Origin: Bacteriovoracaceae bacterium | GTDB taxonomy: Bacteria; Bdellovibrionota; Bacteriovoracia; Bacteriovoracales; Bacteriovoracaceae | Assembly (NCBI GenBank): GCA_024711325.1 | Contig: JANJTC010000001.1 | Span: 186,001 to 250,000 of the forward strand | Direction: 5' to 3' | DNA: 64,000 nucleotides | Shown: positions 43,082 through 51,250 of the stretch, in pieces | Layout of the letters: every line of letters starts with the position of its first letter | Position numbering within the stretch: the stretch's first letter is position 1 | Program-made: the position numbers and the translations under genes | The notes under the pieces: model-generated | What the model saw: the letters and a program-made list of their open reading frames with translations, nothing else | The model's database searches: none | Told to the model about the DNA's origin: nothing

Positions 43082-43804
43082 CTACGATTCACCGCCAGTT
43101 GTTCCATCAGTTTCTCCACCGGTTGTTCCGTCGGTTTCTCCACCGGTTGTTCCGTCGGTTTCACCGCCAGTTGTTCCGTCGGTTTCACCACCGGTTGTTC
43201 CGCCAGTTTCACCACCTGTTGTTCCACCGGTAGTTTCATTAATGGCCACTTGAAAGTTCATACAAACGATCGGAATATTCACCCCTCCTGTCTGGTCTCC
43301 ATAGACCACGAAGATAAAGTCTTCAACCTGTGTTGGCAGTTGCGATACGGGGATACTCTGATTAATCGTATAGTCTGGGCCCTGCTGCTGTTCCAGCGCA
43401 ACCACTGGTTGGCCTACTGTTTGCTCAACTTCAACTCGCTCGATGAGGCCATTATTATTTACGTCTACATTTTGGATGGCACTACAATTGGGTGCTACAT
43501 AAATAAACTGCTGATGGACCACTGGTTCGGCATCTTCCACACCACAATCAAATATGAGATCGTCGTCTTCCACGATAATGCGATTTGTGTCAGTGATTTT
43601 GATTGTGTTGTTTACTGATTGATTTATCCTAATCGGTTGAGAAGTATCGACTGGCCCCTCTTCCCGCTGCTGTTCAGGATTTTCTTCATTGATCACGACA
43701 CTAGTTGAATCATCATCATCGGCCCCACATCCGACTAAAATGGCAAGGCTAGAGGCGAGTAGCAATGAGAGTGTTTTAGACTTGATACTTTTCGTTGTTA
43801 ACAT
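43082..43804 (-). CDS. Lipoprotein with a calcium-loop-like motif and C-terminal TDGTTGGE repeats
   Basis: 240 residues. GAGGAG precedes the ATG. A type II signal peptide ends in LVGCGADDDD (Cys about 26), and an acidic linker follows. The middle contains DVNNNGLIERVEVE, close to an EF-hand or dockerin loop. About residues 192-240 are six copies of an 8-residue Gly/Thr/Glu/Asp unit. Middle and later parts match the lipoprotein at 55979-56629 (HQQFIYV/HHQYVHD, NC..., YG..., PI.C), so they are paralogues; only this one carries the repeat tail. Surface or periplasmic role unknown. Confidence 0.75.
   Translation of the reverse strand: MLTTKSIKSKTLSLLLASSLAILVGCGADDDDSTSVVINEENPEQQREEGPVDTSQPIRINQSVNNTIKITDTNRIIVEDDDLIFDCGVEDAEPVVHQQFIYVAPNCSAIQNVDVNNNGLIERVEVEQTVGQPVVALEQQQGPDYTINQSIPVSQLPTQVEDFIFVVYGDQTGGVNIPIVCMNFQVAINETTGGTTGGETGGTTGGETDGTTGGETDGTTGGETDGTTGGETDGTTGGES
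43091..43234. repeat. Six tandem 24-bp repeats in the lipoprotein gene
   Basis: Consensus on the plus strand TCCACCGGTTGTTCCGTCGG plus TTTC, six copies with a few differences each, encoding eight residues per copy near the protein's C-terminus. Two central copies are identical. Being a multiple of three, copy changes would alter protein length and not frame. There are no spacers, so it is not a CRISPR array. Confidence 0.9.
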
Positions 43805-43874
43805 ACTGACTCCTCTGTAACAAATAAGCGTTGAGGCAGTACTTGCAAGTCTACGACCAGTTTTAATTCCGATG

Positions 43875-43907
43875 AATAAGGCCCCGAAAGAAAGATGGGG
43901 CCTTATT
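43875..43907 (-). terminator. Terminator of the PepSY-protein gene
   Basis: AATAAGGCCCC and GGGGCCTTATT form an 11-bp stem around an 11-base loop, just past the stop at 43923 on the minus strand. The stem ends in A/T pairs and the T-run is short. Confidence 0.65.
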
Positions 43908-43922
43908 ATCTAAATTAACGAA

Positions 43923-44180
43923 CTATTTCCTTTTAACCACACTTCCATCTACTGGATTAAAGTAAATCTCTACATCATTGCCTGCCTTGTCTTTGCCATA
44001 GATTTCATAGCAAGAGCCTGGAGTTTTAAATTTTCTGATCGTGTAACCTTCTGCAATCACTTTTTGTTTAAATTGTTCAACTGTCATCCATTTTTCTTTG
44101 GGTTCTGTCGTGCAATTTTTTTTAGCAAAAGCGCTACCAGTACTAAGTGCGAGAATTCCTGCAATTAAAAACGTTTTCAT
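43923..44180 (-). CDS. Small exported PepSY-domain-like protein
   Basis: 85 residues from ATG 44180, with AAAGGAGTACCGT upstream; a start six codons earlier is less likely. Signal peptide MKTFLIAGILALSTGSAFA. The mature part reads WMTVEQFKQKVIAEGYTIRK then CYEIYGKDKAGNDVEIYFNPVDGSVV, the pattern of a single PepSY_2-type domain, with a Cys pair. It is divergently arranged with the cytochrome b gene. This pairing of PepSY and cytochrome b genes occurs in other bacteria (from memory) and suggests a shared redox function. Confidence 0.8.
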   Translation of the reverse strand: MKTFLIAGILALSTGSAFAKKNCTTEPKEKWMTVEQFKQKVIAEGYTIRKFKTPGSCYEIYGKDKAGNDVEIYFNPVDGSVVKRK

Positions 44181-44350
44181 ACGGTACTCCTTTATCAAAG
44201 ACTTAATTGTCCTCAGGAAACTTTAGGCTTCAGGCAGGATTCCAGAAATGGTCAAAAGGCCTAAAGACAATGAAATTTACCTGCTTACGGCATATGTCTC
44301 ATGTGTTTTAGGTCCCTTTGATTGATGATGAATGCATGGGGGATAGTTTT

Positions 44351-45043
44351 ATGAAAATGAATAAAGTATATGATCTGCCAACTCGGTTTTTCCATTGGAT
44401 GTTTGCAGTTGCGTTTGTTGGTGCCTTTATTATTGCTAAGGTGGTGGACGACGATTCAAGTGTATATGTTTACCATATGCTTCTTGGCTTCATTCTTACA
44501 TTTTTAGTCTTGTTTCGTCTGGTCTGGGGTGTAATTGGAAGTCACTATGCTAGGTTCTCTTCATTTCAGTTGGCACCAAGAAAACTAGTTGGTTATTTCA
44601 AACAGATGGTTAGAGGCAATACTGAACGTACTGCAGGCCACAATCCTGCTTCTAGTTGGGCCGCGCTAATCATGATGGGTTTATCTCTGGGTCTTGCTAT
44701 AACAGGTGTTATGATGGTGCAAAAAATAAACAAAGAATTTGTGGAAGAAATCCATGAGCTGTTTGCAAATCTTTTTCTTCTGGTATCAATTGGACATGTT
44801 TTGGGAATCTTCTTTCATACAATCAGGCACAAAGACAATATTGGCCTTAGCATGATTCATGGTAGGAAGCAGGATCTTGAAGTTGATGGTATTAAGAAAA
44901 ACTACGCGTTGGTAGCACTCATCCTTGTGTTATGCACTGGGATTTTTGGATATCAGCTCATAAACGGTTTTGATGCTAAAAGTGGCAAACTTGAAATTTT
45001 CGGAAGCTCTTTACAGCTAGGTGAACAAGAAGAGGATGACTAA
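44351..45043 (+). CDS. Cytochrome b561-family membrane protein
   Basis: About 230 residues, starting at the ATG at 44351 after GGGGGATAG; the frame extends to a TTG at 44318. N-terminal YDLPTRFFHWMFAVAFVGAF is typical of the Ni/Fe-hydrogenase-type / b561 family. Four core helices contain haem-ligand His candidates in RFFHWM, VYHMLLGF, EIHELFANLF and SIGHVLGIFFH. A fifth membrane helix (LVALILVLCTGIFGYQL) near the end is extra. It probably moves electrons across the inner membrane. The LuxR-type gene begins at the next base after its stop. Confidence 0.85.
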   Translation: MKMNKVYDLPTRFFHWMFAVAFVGAFIIAKVVDDDSSVYVYHMLLGFILTFLVLFRLVWGVIGSHYARFSSFQLAPRKLVGYFKQMVRGNTERTAGHNPASSWAALIMMGLSLGLAITGVMMVQKINKEFVEEIHELFANLFLLVSIGHVLGIFFHTIRHKDNIGLSMIHGRKQDLEVDGIKKNYALVALILVLCTGIFGYQLINGFDAKSGKLEIFGSSLQLGEQEEDD

Positions 45044-45565
45044 ATGAATTTGACTGAAAGGATCCTACTGGCCGTTGTTATGTTCGGTATAGCGATGCTG
45101 ATGACCTTTGACATGATCTCCGATTATAAACGAGGTGCGGATTTATTCCATCTTATCAGTGAAGGTTTTGTGGCGGTCTCTGCAGTGGTCGGCCTTTTCT
45201 TTCTTCTGCGAGGACAGCTCATCCTACGACAGAGATTGAAACATGAAATCAAGAACGCCCTTGATCTTAAAGTCGAGGCAGAAAAATGGAGAGTGCAGGC
45301 CAGAAAGTATTTAGAGGGTTTAAGTATGGCCGTGGATTTACAACTCACTCAATGGAATCTCACTTCTTCTGAGAAAGAAGTAGCTTTTTTATTACTTAAA
45401 GGTCTAAGCCTCAAGGAAATTGCTGACATCAGGCATACTACTGAGAAGACTGCCAGGGCGCAATCTGGAAGTATCTATGCTAAGTCTGGTTTGAGTGGTC
45501 GTTCCGAGTTGGCCGCCTTTTTCTTGGAAGACCTTTTGGTTCCAGGAGAAGATCTTCGCGATTAA
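45044..45565 (+). CDS. Membrane-anchored LuxR-type helix-turn-helix regulator
   Basis: 173 residues. Two N-terminal membrane helices (ILLAVVMFGIAMLMTFDMI; LISEGFVAVSAVVGLFFLL), then a coiled-coil-like linker (RQRLKHEIKNALDLKVEAEKW), then a C-terminal LuxR/GerE domain (WNLTSSEKEVAFLLLKGLSL; IRHTTEKTARAQSGSIYAKS). No receiver domain. The DNA-binding domain would act from the membrane. There is no space between it and the cytochrome b gene, so it may respond to membrane redox state (inference). Confidence 0.82.
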   Translation: MNLTERILLAVVMFGIAMLMTFDMISDYKRGADLFHLISEGFVAVSAVVGLFFLLRGQLILRQRLKHEIKNALDLKVEAEKWRVQARKYLEGLSMAVDLQLTQWNLTSSEKEVAFLLLKGLSLKEIADIRHTTEKTARAQSGSIYAKSGLSGRSELAAFFLEDLLVPGEDLRD

Positions 45566-45951
45566 TTATTTCTGGAGCGAAGTAGTGTGATGGCAATGAG
45601 TATCCATAGAGTCGATCGGATTGTCATGGCCGCCACTGTTCTCATCTCATAAGCTCCACCGCTTAGAATGTGAACACCAAAGAGAATAAAAACAATGGAT
45701 GTTGAAGCAGCAATCACAAACACTAAGGGACGAGCGAATTTCTTAAGTGTATATAAGGCGATTCCTGCTACGACATAAGCAAAACCAGCAATGAAATTGA
45801 ACCAAAGTACAAAGGGAACGTAGTTTCCGGCACCCTGCTTACCAGCTTCGGTAAATAAAACTGTTCCCCCTTCCTTAATGGTCATAAGACCAAATAAAAT
45901 GGCAACAATTGAGACGATACTAATCCAAAGATGGCGCTTTGATTTATTCAC
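45562..45951 (-). CDS. Small membrane protein with four predicted helices
   Basis: 129 residues from a GTG start. Four hydrophobic segments: LWISIVSIVAILFGLMTI, YVPFVLWFNFIAGFAYVVAG, FARPLVFVIAASTSIVFILF and AMTIRSTLWILIAITLL. No known domain recognised. It lies 4 bases after the OsmC gene, so it is probably co-transcribed, and overlaps the convergent LuxR-type gene by 4 bases. Confidence 0.7.
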   Translation of the reverse strand: MNKSKRHLWISIVSIVAILFGLMTIKEGGTVLFTEAGKQGAGNYVPFVLWFNFIAGFAYVVAGIALYTLKKFARPLVFVIAASTSIVFILFGVHILSGGAYEMRTVAAMTIRSTLWILIAITLLRSRNN

Positions 45952-45955
45952 AACT

Positions 45956-46390
45956 TTATTCCGATTGAATCACTGGGTGAAGGTGAATATCTGATTTGAT
46001 GGAATTTGTAATTAAACAATTCTCTTCTGCCTTTTTGAGTGCTGTAAGATAGGGATCAGGACTCTCTCCCGACGGCACTCTGAGAGTAACGAAGATATCG
46101 ACTTTAGTAAAACTCATTTTTGAGCCCTGTTTATCCAGGTAGGCATCAGCATCAACTTTTATTTCAGACCATTCGAGTTTCATTGCGCGAGCAACTGATT
46201 TGAAAGTAAGTATAAAACAAGTTGAGACTGCGGCGCTAAAGAAGGCTTCAGGATTCCAATAACCTTCAGGACCACCAAATTGAGTGGGAGGGGAAACCTC
46301 GAGATCAGGTAAATTTTCGGACTTGAGATTCAATACTGTCGCTGTCGTACCCTGAGCAGTTGTTGTATAGATGTGCGGAAAATCGGCCAT
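45956..46390 (-). CDS. OsmC-family peroxiredoxin-like protein
   Basis: 144 residues. The two redox Cys of the OsmC/Ohr fold are in VSTCFILTFKSVARAM and ENCLITNSIK, with GPEGYWNPEAFFSAAVSTC just before the first. It probably reduces organic hydroperoxides in the cytosol. AGGAG precedes the ATG. The upstream gap contains three tandem TATTGTAA-like repeats that look like a regulator site. The four-helix membrane protein is encoded next. Confidence 0.88.
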   Translation of the reverse strand: MADFPHIYTTTAQGTTATVLNLKSENLPDLEVSPPTQFGGPEGYWNPEAFFSAAVSTCFILTFKSVARAMKLEWSEIKVDADAYLDKQGSKMSFTKVDIFVTLRVPSGESPDPYLTALKKAEENCLITNSIKSDIHLHPVIQSE

Positions 46391-46411
46391 ATTAGACTCC
46401 TAATTACATTG

Positions 46412-46438
46412 TATTGCAGTATTGTAATATTGTAATAC
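46412..46438 (-). promoter_or_regulatory. Tandem 8-bp repeats upstream of osmC, candidate operator
   Basis: TATTGCAG, TATTGTAA, TATTGTAA then TAC, in direct succession and beginning 22 bases upstream of the osmC ATG. The block is also an imperfect 28-bp palindrome (GTATT...AATAC). Position and symmetry suggest a peroxide- or redox-responsive regulator site; the regulator is unknown. Confidence 0.5.
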
Positions 46439-46490
46439 GGCTCATCTTTTAAAACCATGACTCAGCTCATGTATTCGTGAATTTTAGAAT

Positions 46491-47216
46491 TTAAACAATT
46501 CCAAGAGTTATGAGTAATCCTAAAATAAATATCGCTGACCCCACAATAAAACGGATAAACTTCATATCAACTTTTTTAAGAAGGCGATTCCCAATAATCA
46601 CCCCAGAAAGTGCTGCCAGAGTAGTCAAGGAAAGGAGTAAGGTGTTATTGCCTATTTCAAGCTTTGAAATATTATTAAAATAAACCGCTAATCTTGTTAG
46701 ATCTACAAAGAATGAAAAAGCAGAGCCAGTTGCTATAAACTGCTCTTTAGTCAGACCCGCTCGTATTAAGAACATTGATCTAAATGCTCCTTGATGGCCT
46801 GTTAATCCACCAAAAAATCCACTCAAGACTCCACCAATGGGAAGATATTTTGAAGATACTGATATATTTTTAAGTCTTGGAAAAGTTTCTAAAATTGAAA
46901 AAATCATCATGAGTATTCCCACGATGAGCTTTAGAGACTGACCTTCAATACGAGTTAAAATCCAGGCCCCTAGAAAGGCAGAAGGTATCGCCAATAAACC
47001 AAATCTCCATAGCGTAGGTAGGTGGATATGTCTAAAGACTACTAAAACTTTGAAAATACCATTGATGAAATGAACGATCCCCGTCATGACAATGGCAGTA
47101 GAAATTGGAAAAAAAAGAGCAAATGTTGGAAGCATGATGGTGCCAAGACCAAAGCCTGAAAAAAAAGTAAGGATCGAGGCCAAAAATGCAGTGCTTATTA
47201 TAATGACTTGAATCAT
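46491..47216 (-). CDS. TauE/SafE-family membrane transporter
   Basis: 241 residues with about seven to eight membrane helices. Family wording includes LTFFSGFGLGTIMLPTFALFFP at the N-terminus and IGGVLSGFFGGLTGHQGAFRS in the middle. These proteins export sulfite, sulfoacetate or related anions, but the substrate here is unknown. It is upstream of and oriented like osmC, with 100 bases between. Confidence 0.85.
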   Translation of the reverse strand: MIQVIIISTAFLASILTFFSGFGLGTIMLPTFALFFPISTAIVMTGIVHFINGIFKVLVVFRHIHLPTLWRFGLLAIPSAFLGAWILTRIEGQSLKLIVGILMMIFSILETFPRLKNISVSSKYLPIGGVLSGFFGGLTGHQGAFRSMFLIRAGLTKEQFIATGSAFSFFVDLTRLAVYFNNISKLEIGNNTLLLSLTTLAALSGVIIGNRLLKKVDMKFIRFIVGSAIFILGLLITLGIV

Positions 47217-47322
47217 GCCCTATAATAATGAATTAAAGCTCAATTTGGCATCAGATTTTGAGGCTTAAAATAGTTTGTCACAAAAGCATTACTCCGATCG
47301 TCTGAACACGAAAGGAGTCTTT

Positions 47323-47775
47323 ATGAAAAAAGGGATTGTTGGGTTGAGTTTTTTTCTCGTCGCAGCTGGTTTTGGAATGGTTTATTTCGCTTCCAATAAA
47401 GTTTCTGCAAAAGAGATTGTAGTTTATCAATCAAGGACCTGCGGTTGCTGTAAAAAATGGGTGAAACACCTTGAAGAGAATGGTTATTCGGTTAAATCTG
47501 AATTCATGGAAGATGTCACTGAGGTTAAGCACCAGCTAAAGCTGCCTATGAATATGGTATCCTGCCATACAGCAGTCATTGATGGTTATATCGTAGAGGG
47601 CCATGTGCCTGCGACAGCAATCAAAAAACTTCTTTCTGAAAGGCCTGCCATTAAAGGAATCGCTGTCCCTGGTATGCCCATGGGGTCACCTGGTATGGAA
47701 GGGAGTTATAAAGAGGCCTATGATGTTCTTGCCTTTGATGAAAAGGGCAATGTTGAGAGCTATATGAATTTTTAA
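47323..47775 (+). CDS. DUF411-family metal-binding-like protein
   Basis: 150 residues from ATG 47323 (AAAGGAGTCTTT); an in-frame ATG 16 codons upstream lacks a site. An N-terminal hydrophobic segment (IVGLSFFLVAAGFGMVYFAS) exports or anchors it. The mature domain has the family's thioredoxin-like start IVVYQSRTCGCCKKWVKHLEENG and ends with GIAVPGMPMGSPGMEG. DUF411 proteins are linked to copper handling in other bacteria. The haem-binding gene follows after a single base, so they form a pair. Confidence 0.87.
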   Translation: MKKGIVGLSFFLVAAGFGMVYFASNKVSAKEIVVYQSRTCGCCKKWVKHLEENGYSVKSEFMEDVTEVKHQLKLPMNMVSCHTAVIDGYIVEGHVPATAIKKLLSERPAIKGIAVPGMPMGSPGMEGSYKEAYDVLAFDEKGNVESYMNF

Positions 47776-47776
47776 T

Positions 47777-48256
47777 ATGCAGCTACTCAATTTAATTCTA
47801 TTTTTTACAATTCCATCACTGTGCTATTCCCATGGTGGGAAAATTCATCGTGAAGAGACGGTCATACTGCCAAGTAAAGATGCATTTAAAGAAATATATA
47901 CCCAAGTTAATGATGATTATAAAAGACAAGTGGAACCGATATTTCAGGCGAAGTGCTTTAACTGTCATTCATTGAAAACGAACTATCCGTGGTATTACAA
48001 TATTCCTGGAGTGAAACAGATTATCAATGACCATATTAAAGAGGCCCTCGGACACCTTGACATGACGGAAGGATTTCCATTTAAGGGACATGAGACTCCA
48101 ATCAAGGATCTTGAGGCCTTAAAGAAGGCAATTAAAAATGATTCTATGCCGCCTTGGTATTACCGGATTTTTCATGAAGACTCCTCGATTACAGATCAGG
48201 AGAAAGAGTTAATCTTCAAATGGATTGATTCTTCGCTAGAGAAACTAGCGCCATAA
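47777..48256 (+). CDS. Exported haem-binding (Haem_bd-type) c-cytochrome protein
   Basis: 159 residues with signal peptide MQLLNLILFFTIPSLCYSHG. The c-type haem motif is CFNCH, followed by SLKTNYPWYYNIPG and, later, MPPWYYRIFH with a possible axial Met. This order matches the Haem_bd family. It starts one base after the DUF411 stop. Together the two suggest periplasmic metal or redox handling. Confidence 0.87.
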   Translation: MQLLNLILFFTIPSLCYSHGGKIHREETVILPSKDAFKEIYTQVNDDYKRQVEPIFQAKCFNCHSLKTNYPWYYNIPGVKQIINDHIKEALGHLDMTEGFPFKGHETPIKDLEALKKAIKNDSMPPWYYRIFHEDSSITDQEKELIFKWIDSSLEKLAP

Positions 48257-48321
48257 AAACTTGTCTAACTTAAACATTCATTCGTAAAATAGTCCGAATC
48301 ATTCTACTTCAAGGACTATTA

Positions 48322-48753
48322 ATGAAAATATGTCTCACCCTCGCCAGTCTTTTCTTCTTTTCGGTTTCTGCTATGGCCTCAAGAGATTCCATTGCTTTTT
48401 TTTATACACCTGCAAAAGTGAATATTCTGATAAATGAACGAGGCGTAAATTCAAGGCTTCATGATTTTATGAACTATTTTAAGGCCGGTCAGGAACTTAT
48501 TTTAGAGTCGGAAAATGGTGACATAACTCTAGGATGTGTCCGGGACATTAATAAGGTGGCCTGTCGATTTACTTTTATTCCATCAAGCAATGTTGCGATC
48601 GAAAATAAAGAATTATCTGTTCTTGCGGATATGACTTCTTTTAGGGTGATGACGAAAGATTCCTTCAAGATGACTTTTCTAGGTTCAATGAAAGACAATA
48701 TGTCGTTTAGTATTGAGAATGGTGAACTTAGGATTTTGGCCTCGAAGAAATAA
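48322..48753 (+). CDS. Secreted protein of unknown function
   Basis: 143 residues. Signal peptide CLTLASLFFFSVSAMAS. The mature part looks beta-rich (LILESENGDITLGCVRDI; VACRFTFIPSSN; FKMTFLGSMKDNMSFSIENG), with a Cys pair. No known family recognised. CAAGGACTATTA precedes the ATG. It is a single gene. Confidence 0.7.
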   Translation: MKICLTLASLFFFSVSAMASRDSIAFFYTPAKVNILINERGVNSRLHDFMNYFKAGQELILESENGDITLGCVRDINKVACRFTFIPSSNVAIENKELSVLADMTSFRVMTKDSFKMTFLGSMKDNMSFSIENGELRILASKK

Positions 48754-48909
48754 CTCAATGCGGCTATAAAAATAAAGATTAAAAAAAATTAACCAAAATC
48801 GTATTTTAAAATGGTTGCGAGCTGTTCATTGAGTTAACAAATAGATTTAATCATGCAAGAATTTTGAAAAATTTTACGCCATAGGAACTTTTCAAAAGGA
48901 AAAACTTTG

Positions 48910-49878
48910 ATGAAATTATTTATCGCTATGTCTTTGTTAATAAGCTCGCTTGCCTGGTCGGAAACTAAAACAACAACTGAAGAACAAACTTCTAAGAGTA
49001 AGCCGGTTAGCATTCAAATCGGATCAGAAAATAAAAGTGAAGATGAAGCTGACCAAGTGATAACGAATCGTCGCTTAAGAGCAGATTCGGGATCACTTTC
49101 TAAGTGGAGTGGCTCTCTTTATTTCAACTATCAAGGCGGTTCGGTTGCTGATCCTTTAAAGCCAAATCGTCCGAACATTGTGGCTGGGGCCGATGCTCTC
49201 TCTCTTCAAAACTTCACTGGGACAGTTGGTATTAGATATCGTCTAACTGCTTTAGATTCCATTACAGCTAGTACTGGTTTTTTTATAACAACTCCCTTTC
49301 ATGACAGAATTGTCACAAATGACCCGAAGTTAAAGAAAAGTTTTAAAGATACAAATAGAAAGTTAAATATCAATGATCCCCTTTTGAAATATCTTCATCT
49401 GGATAAAGTTTTTGGTCTTCAATCAGTAACTAACTTTACTCCAACTTTAATCACCAATAACCAACAGCATGATGTCGGTTATCGATCATCATGGCTCTTA
49501 TCTCAAACTTTAATGAAAGAATGGGGTAACGGCTTTTCTTTTGGTATCGCCACCCAGGGTGTCTTTTATACCTATGAAGTAGAGGATCCTAAAAACAATA
49601 GTAAAATTGCGAAGAACGTTCTTGGTATTTACCCCGCTGCCGAATATGTCATTAATGACACTTTTAATGTTCGCACAGTCTTCGGTACTTGGGTTTATGA
49701 GCAAACAAGAAATTTAGAAAGTGATACTTGGGTTAAACGAAAGGTTTATCAATCTGTAGGCTTAGGTATCTCTTTAAGTCGTGACGTTTTCCTTTATCCA
49801 AATATTCAATATATCCCAAGTGATATTCGTTCTGATAGAACCAATATTGCTATCAGTGCAAACGTAAACGTTTTCTAA
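48910..49878 (+). CDS. Predicted outer-membrane beta-barrel protein
   Basis: 322 residues from ATG 48910 (an adjacent TTG at 48907 is less likely; AAAAGGAAAAAC precedes). Signal peptide KLFIAMSLLISSLAWS, then a charged Thr/Glu/Lys linker. From about residue 65 there are alternating hydrophobic/polar strands (LYFNYQGGSVAD; GTVGIRYRLTALDSITASTG; GFSFGIATQGVFYTYEVED), ending in a strand with terminal Phe (ISANVNVF), typical of barrel insertion signals. Substrate and role unknown. Confidence 0.75.
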   Translation: MKLFIAMSLLISSLAWSETKTTTEEQTSKSKPVSIQIGSENKSEDEADQVITNRRLRADSGSLSKWSGSLYFNYQGGSVADPLKPNRPNIVAGADALSLQNFTGTVGIRYRLTALDSITASTGFFITTPFHDRIVTNDPKLKKSFKDTNRKLNINDPLLKYLHLDKVFGLQSVTNFTPTLITNNQQHDVGYRSSWLLSQTLMKEWGNGFSFGIATQGVFYTYEVEDPKNNSKIAKNVLGIYPAAEYVINDTFNVRTVFGTWVYEQTRNLESDTWVKRKVYQSVGLGISLSRDVFLYPNIQYIPSDIRSDRTNIAISANVNVF

Positions 49879-49885
49879 GATTATT

Positions 49886-49910
49886 GGCCGGCTAATTACC
49901 GGCCTTTATC
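49886..49910 (+). terminator. Likely terminator after the beta-barrel gene
   Basis: GGCCGG-CTAATTA-CCGGCC, a 6-bp GC-only stem followed by TTTAT, 8 bases past the stop. It may serve both this gene and the convergent MFS gene. The T-run is short. Confidence 0.6.
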
Positions 49911-49912
49911 CC

Positions 49913-51220
49913 TCACCCTTCTTTTTTTATTCTTAAAGAAAGCCAGTTAATTACTATTGCCACAAGTATTAGTGAACACACGTAAATCAAAACCGGCCAC
50001 GGGTCATCGCTCTTCTTTTGAAAAGTCATACTAGTGAGAACAGGGATAAGTCCCCCAAAAATACCATTGCCGATGTGATAGGGAATTGAGATGGACGTTC
50101 CTCTTAGGCGAGGTGGGAACATGTCTGCCAGTAACTTACCTGTTACCCCGTAGAGCGACAGGCTTCCCATGTAAAGAATAGCGATGGGAACAAAGACTGC
50201 CCATGCACCTGGCCCTTTAATCTTTGATATCTCAAAAAGTAAAAAGAACACTGGGATCAGAATGAAGTTGGCAATTAATAACCTAAGGAAAAGAACTCTT
50301 GGACTGGTCTTGTCGCTTTGTTTAGCGAAGAAGATAGCGGCAGGCCATGAGACAGTCATGATAGAAATCATGAAAAACATGACGAATTGATTACTTTCTG
50401 AAAAGGAAAGTGAAAGATAGTTTCTTATAAAGCTATGCATGAGATAAAAACTTGCCCCTTGGCCCGCGGTAATTGAAAAAAGGGCAAGTAGAATATCTTT
50501 TTTTATAACCTTGGACCTGAAGATTTCCTTTAAAGGTTCAATGCTCAACTCTTTTCGCTTTTTCATTAATTCATAGACCGGTGATTCTGGAAGATCCTTT
50601 CTGATCCGATTGGACAGAAAGAATAAAACAAGTCCAAAGAACAATGGAAACTTCCAAAACCATCGATGATATATCTCTGCACTAACCATTTGTGATGAAA
50701 CCAAAATCATGAGTTCTGATCCCAGGACGCCAATAGGGGCCGTGAGTTGTAAGATACCGGTAAAGAAACCAGTTTTTTCCTGAGGGACTGATTCATAGAT
50801 ATAGCTAATGGCAGCGCCATATTCCATGGAGATTGCCACACCTTGAAGCAAACGACTGATCAAAATCATGGAAATGGAGAGGCCTACTGGTGCACTATTA
50901 AAGGGAAATAGAAGGATGATAAAAACACTTAAGGAAAGTAAATTGAGGGAGGAAGTAAAGACCGATTTCCTTCCTAATAAATCAATCCTGGGAGCGAGTA
51001 ATATCGTACCGATAGGACGAATAAAAAAACCAAGCACTATTGCAAACCAACTCATGATATTAACACCATTGGCGACTATTTTTAAGTGGGTGCTAAATAT
51101 GTAGGGCAAGATGGACGAAAGAGCATAAAAGCAGTACCAATGAAGAAGAGTTCCCAATGAAGTTAGGGTAACAATTCTTTGAAGTTGAATATCACGCTCT
51201 AAGGATTTGATGTAGCTCAC
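49913..51220 (-). CDS. MFS transporter, metabolite:proton symporter type
   Basis: 435 residues from a GTG start, with 12 predicted helices. Between helices 2 and 3 FFIRPIGTILLAPRIDLLGRKSV matches the ProP / citrate-symporter branch, as do SRLLQGVAISMEYGAAISYIYES and the central loop. The second half has GVTGKLLADMFPPRLRGTSISIPYHIGN. Substrates in this branch are organic acids, betaine or proline; which one is unknown. It is divergent from the histidine kinase gene with only 30 bases between, so they share a control region. Confidence 0.85.
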   Translation of the reverse strand: MSYIKSLERDIQLQRIVTLTSLGTLLHWYCFYALSSILPYIFSTHLKIVANGVNIMSWFAIVLGFFIRPIGTILLAPRIDLLGRKSVFTSSLNLLSLSVFIILLFPFNSAPVGLSISMILISRLLQGVAISMEYGAAISYIYESVPQEKTGFFTGILQLTAPIGVLGSELMILVSSQMVSAEIYHRWFWKFPLFFGLVLFFLSNRIRKDLPESPVYELMKKRKELSIEPLKEIFRSKVIKKDILLALFSITAGQGASFYLMHSFIRNYLSLSFSESNQFVMFFMISIMTVSWPAAIFFAKQSDKTSPRVLFLRLLIANFILIPVFFLLFEISKIKGPGAWAVFVPIAILYMGSLSLYGVTGKLLADMFPPRLRGTSISIPYHIGNGIFGGLIPVLTSMTFQKKSDDPWPVLIYVCSLILVAIVINWLSLRIKKEG

Positions 51221-51250
51221 TATGGAATTATACCTTAGGAATAAGAAACT

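Noticed and set aside
43091-43234. Regular 24-bp repeats that could be read as a CRISPR array
   Set aside because: Repeats are contiguous with no spacers, are in frame within a lipoprotein gene, and no cas genes are near.
43250-43618. Long open frame antisense to the repeat lipoprotein
   Set aside because: No ribosome site or domain, composition is odd (Ile, Tyr and Phe rich), and it mirrors a real lipoprotein with a signal peptide.
47230-47250. A second sigma-54-like element before the DUF411 gene
   Set aside because: TTTGGCATCAGATTTTGAGG has GG but no GC at the right distance; the -12 element is wrong.
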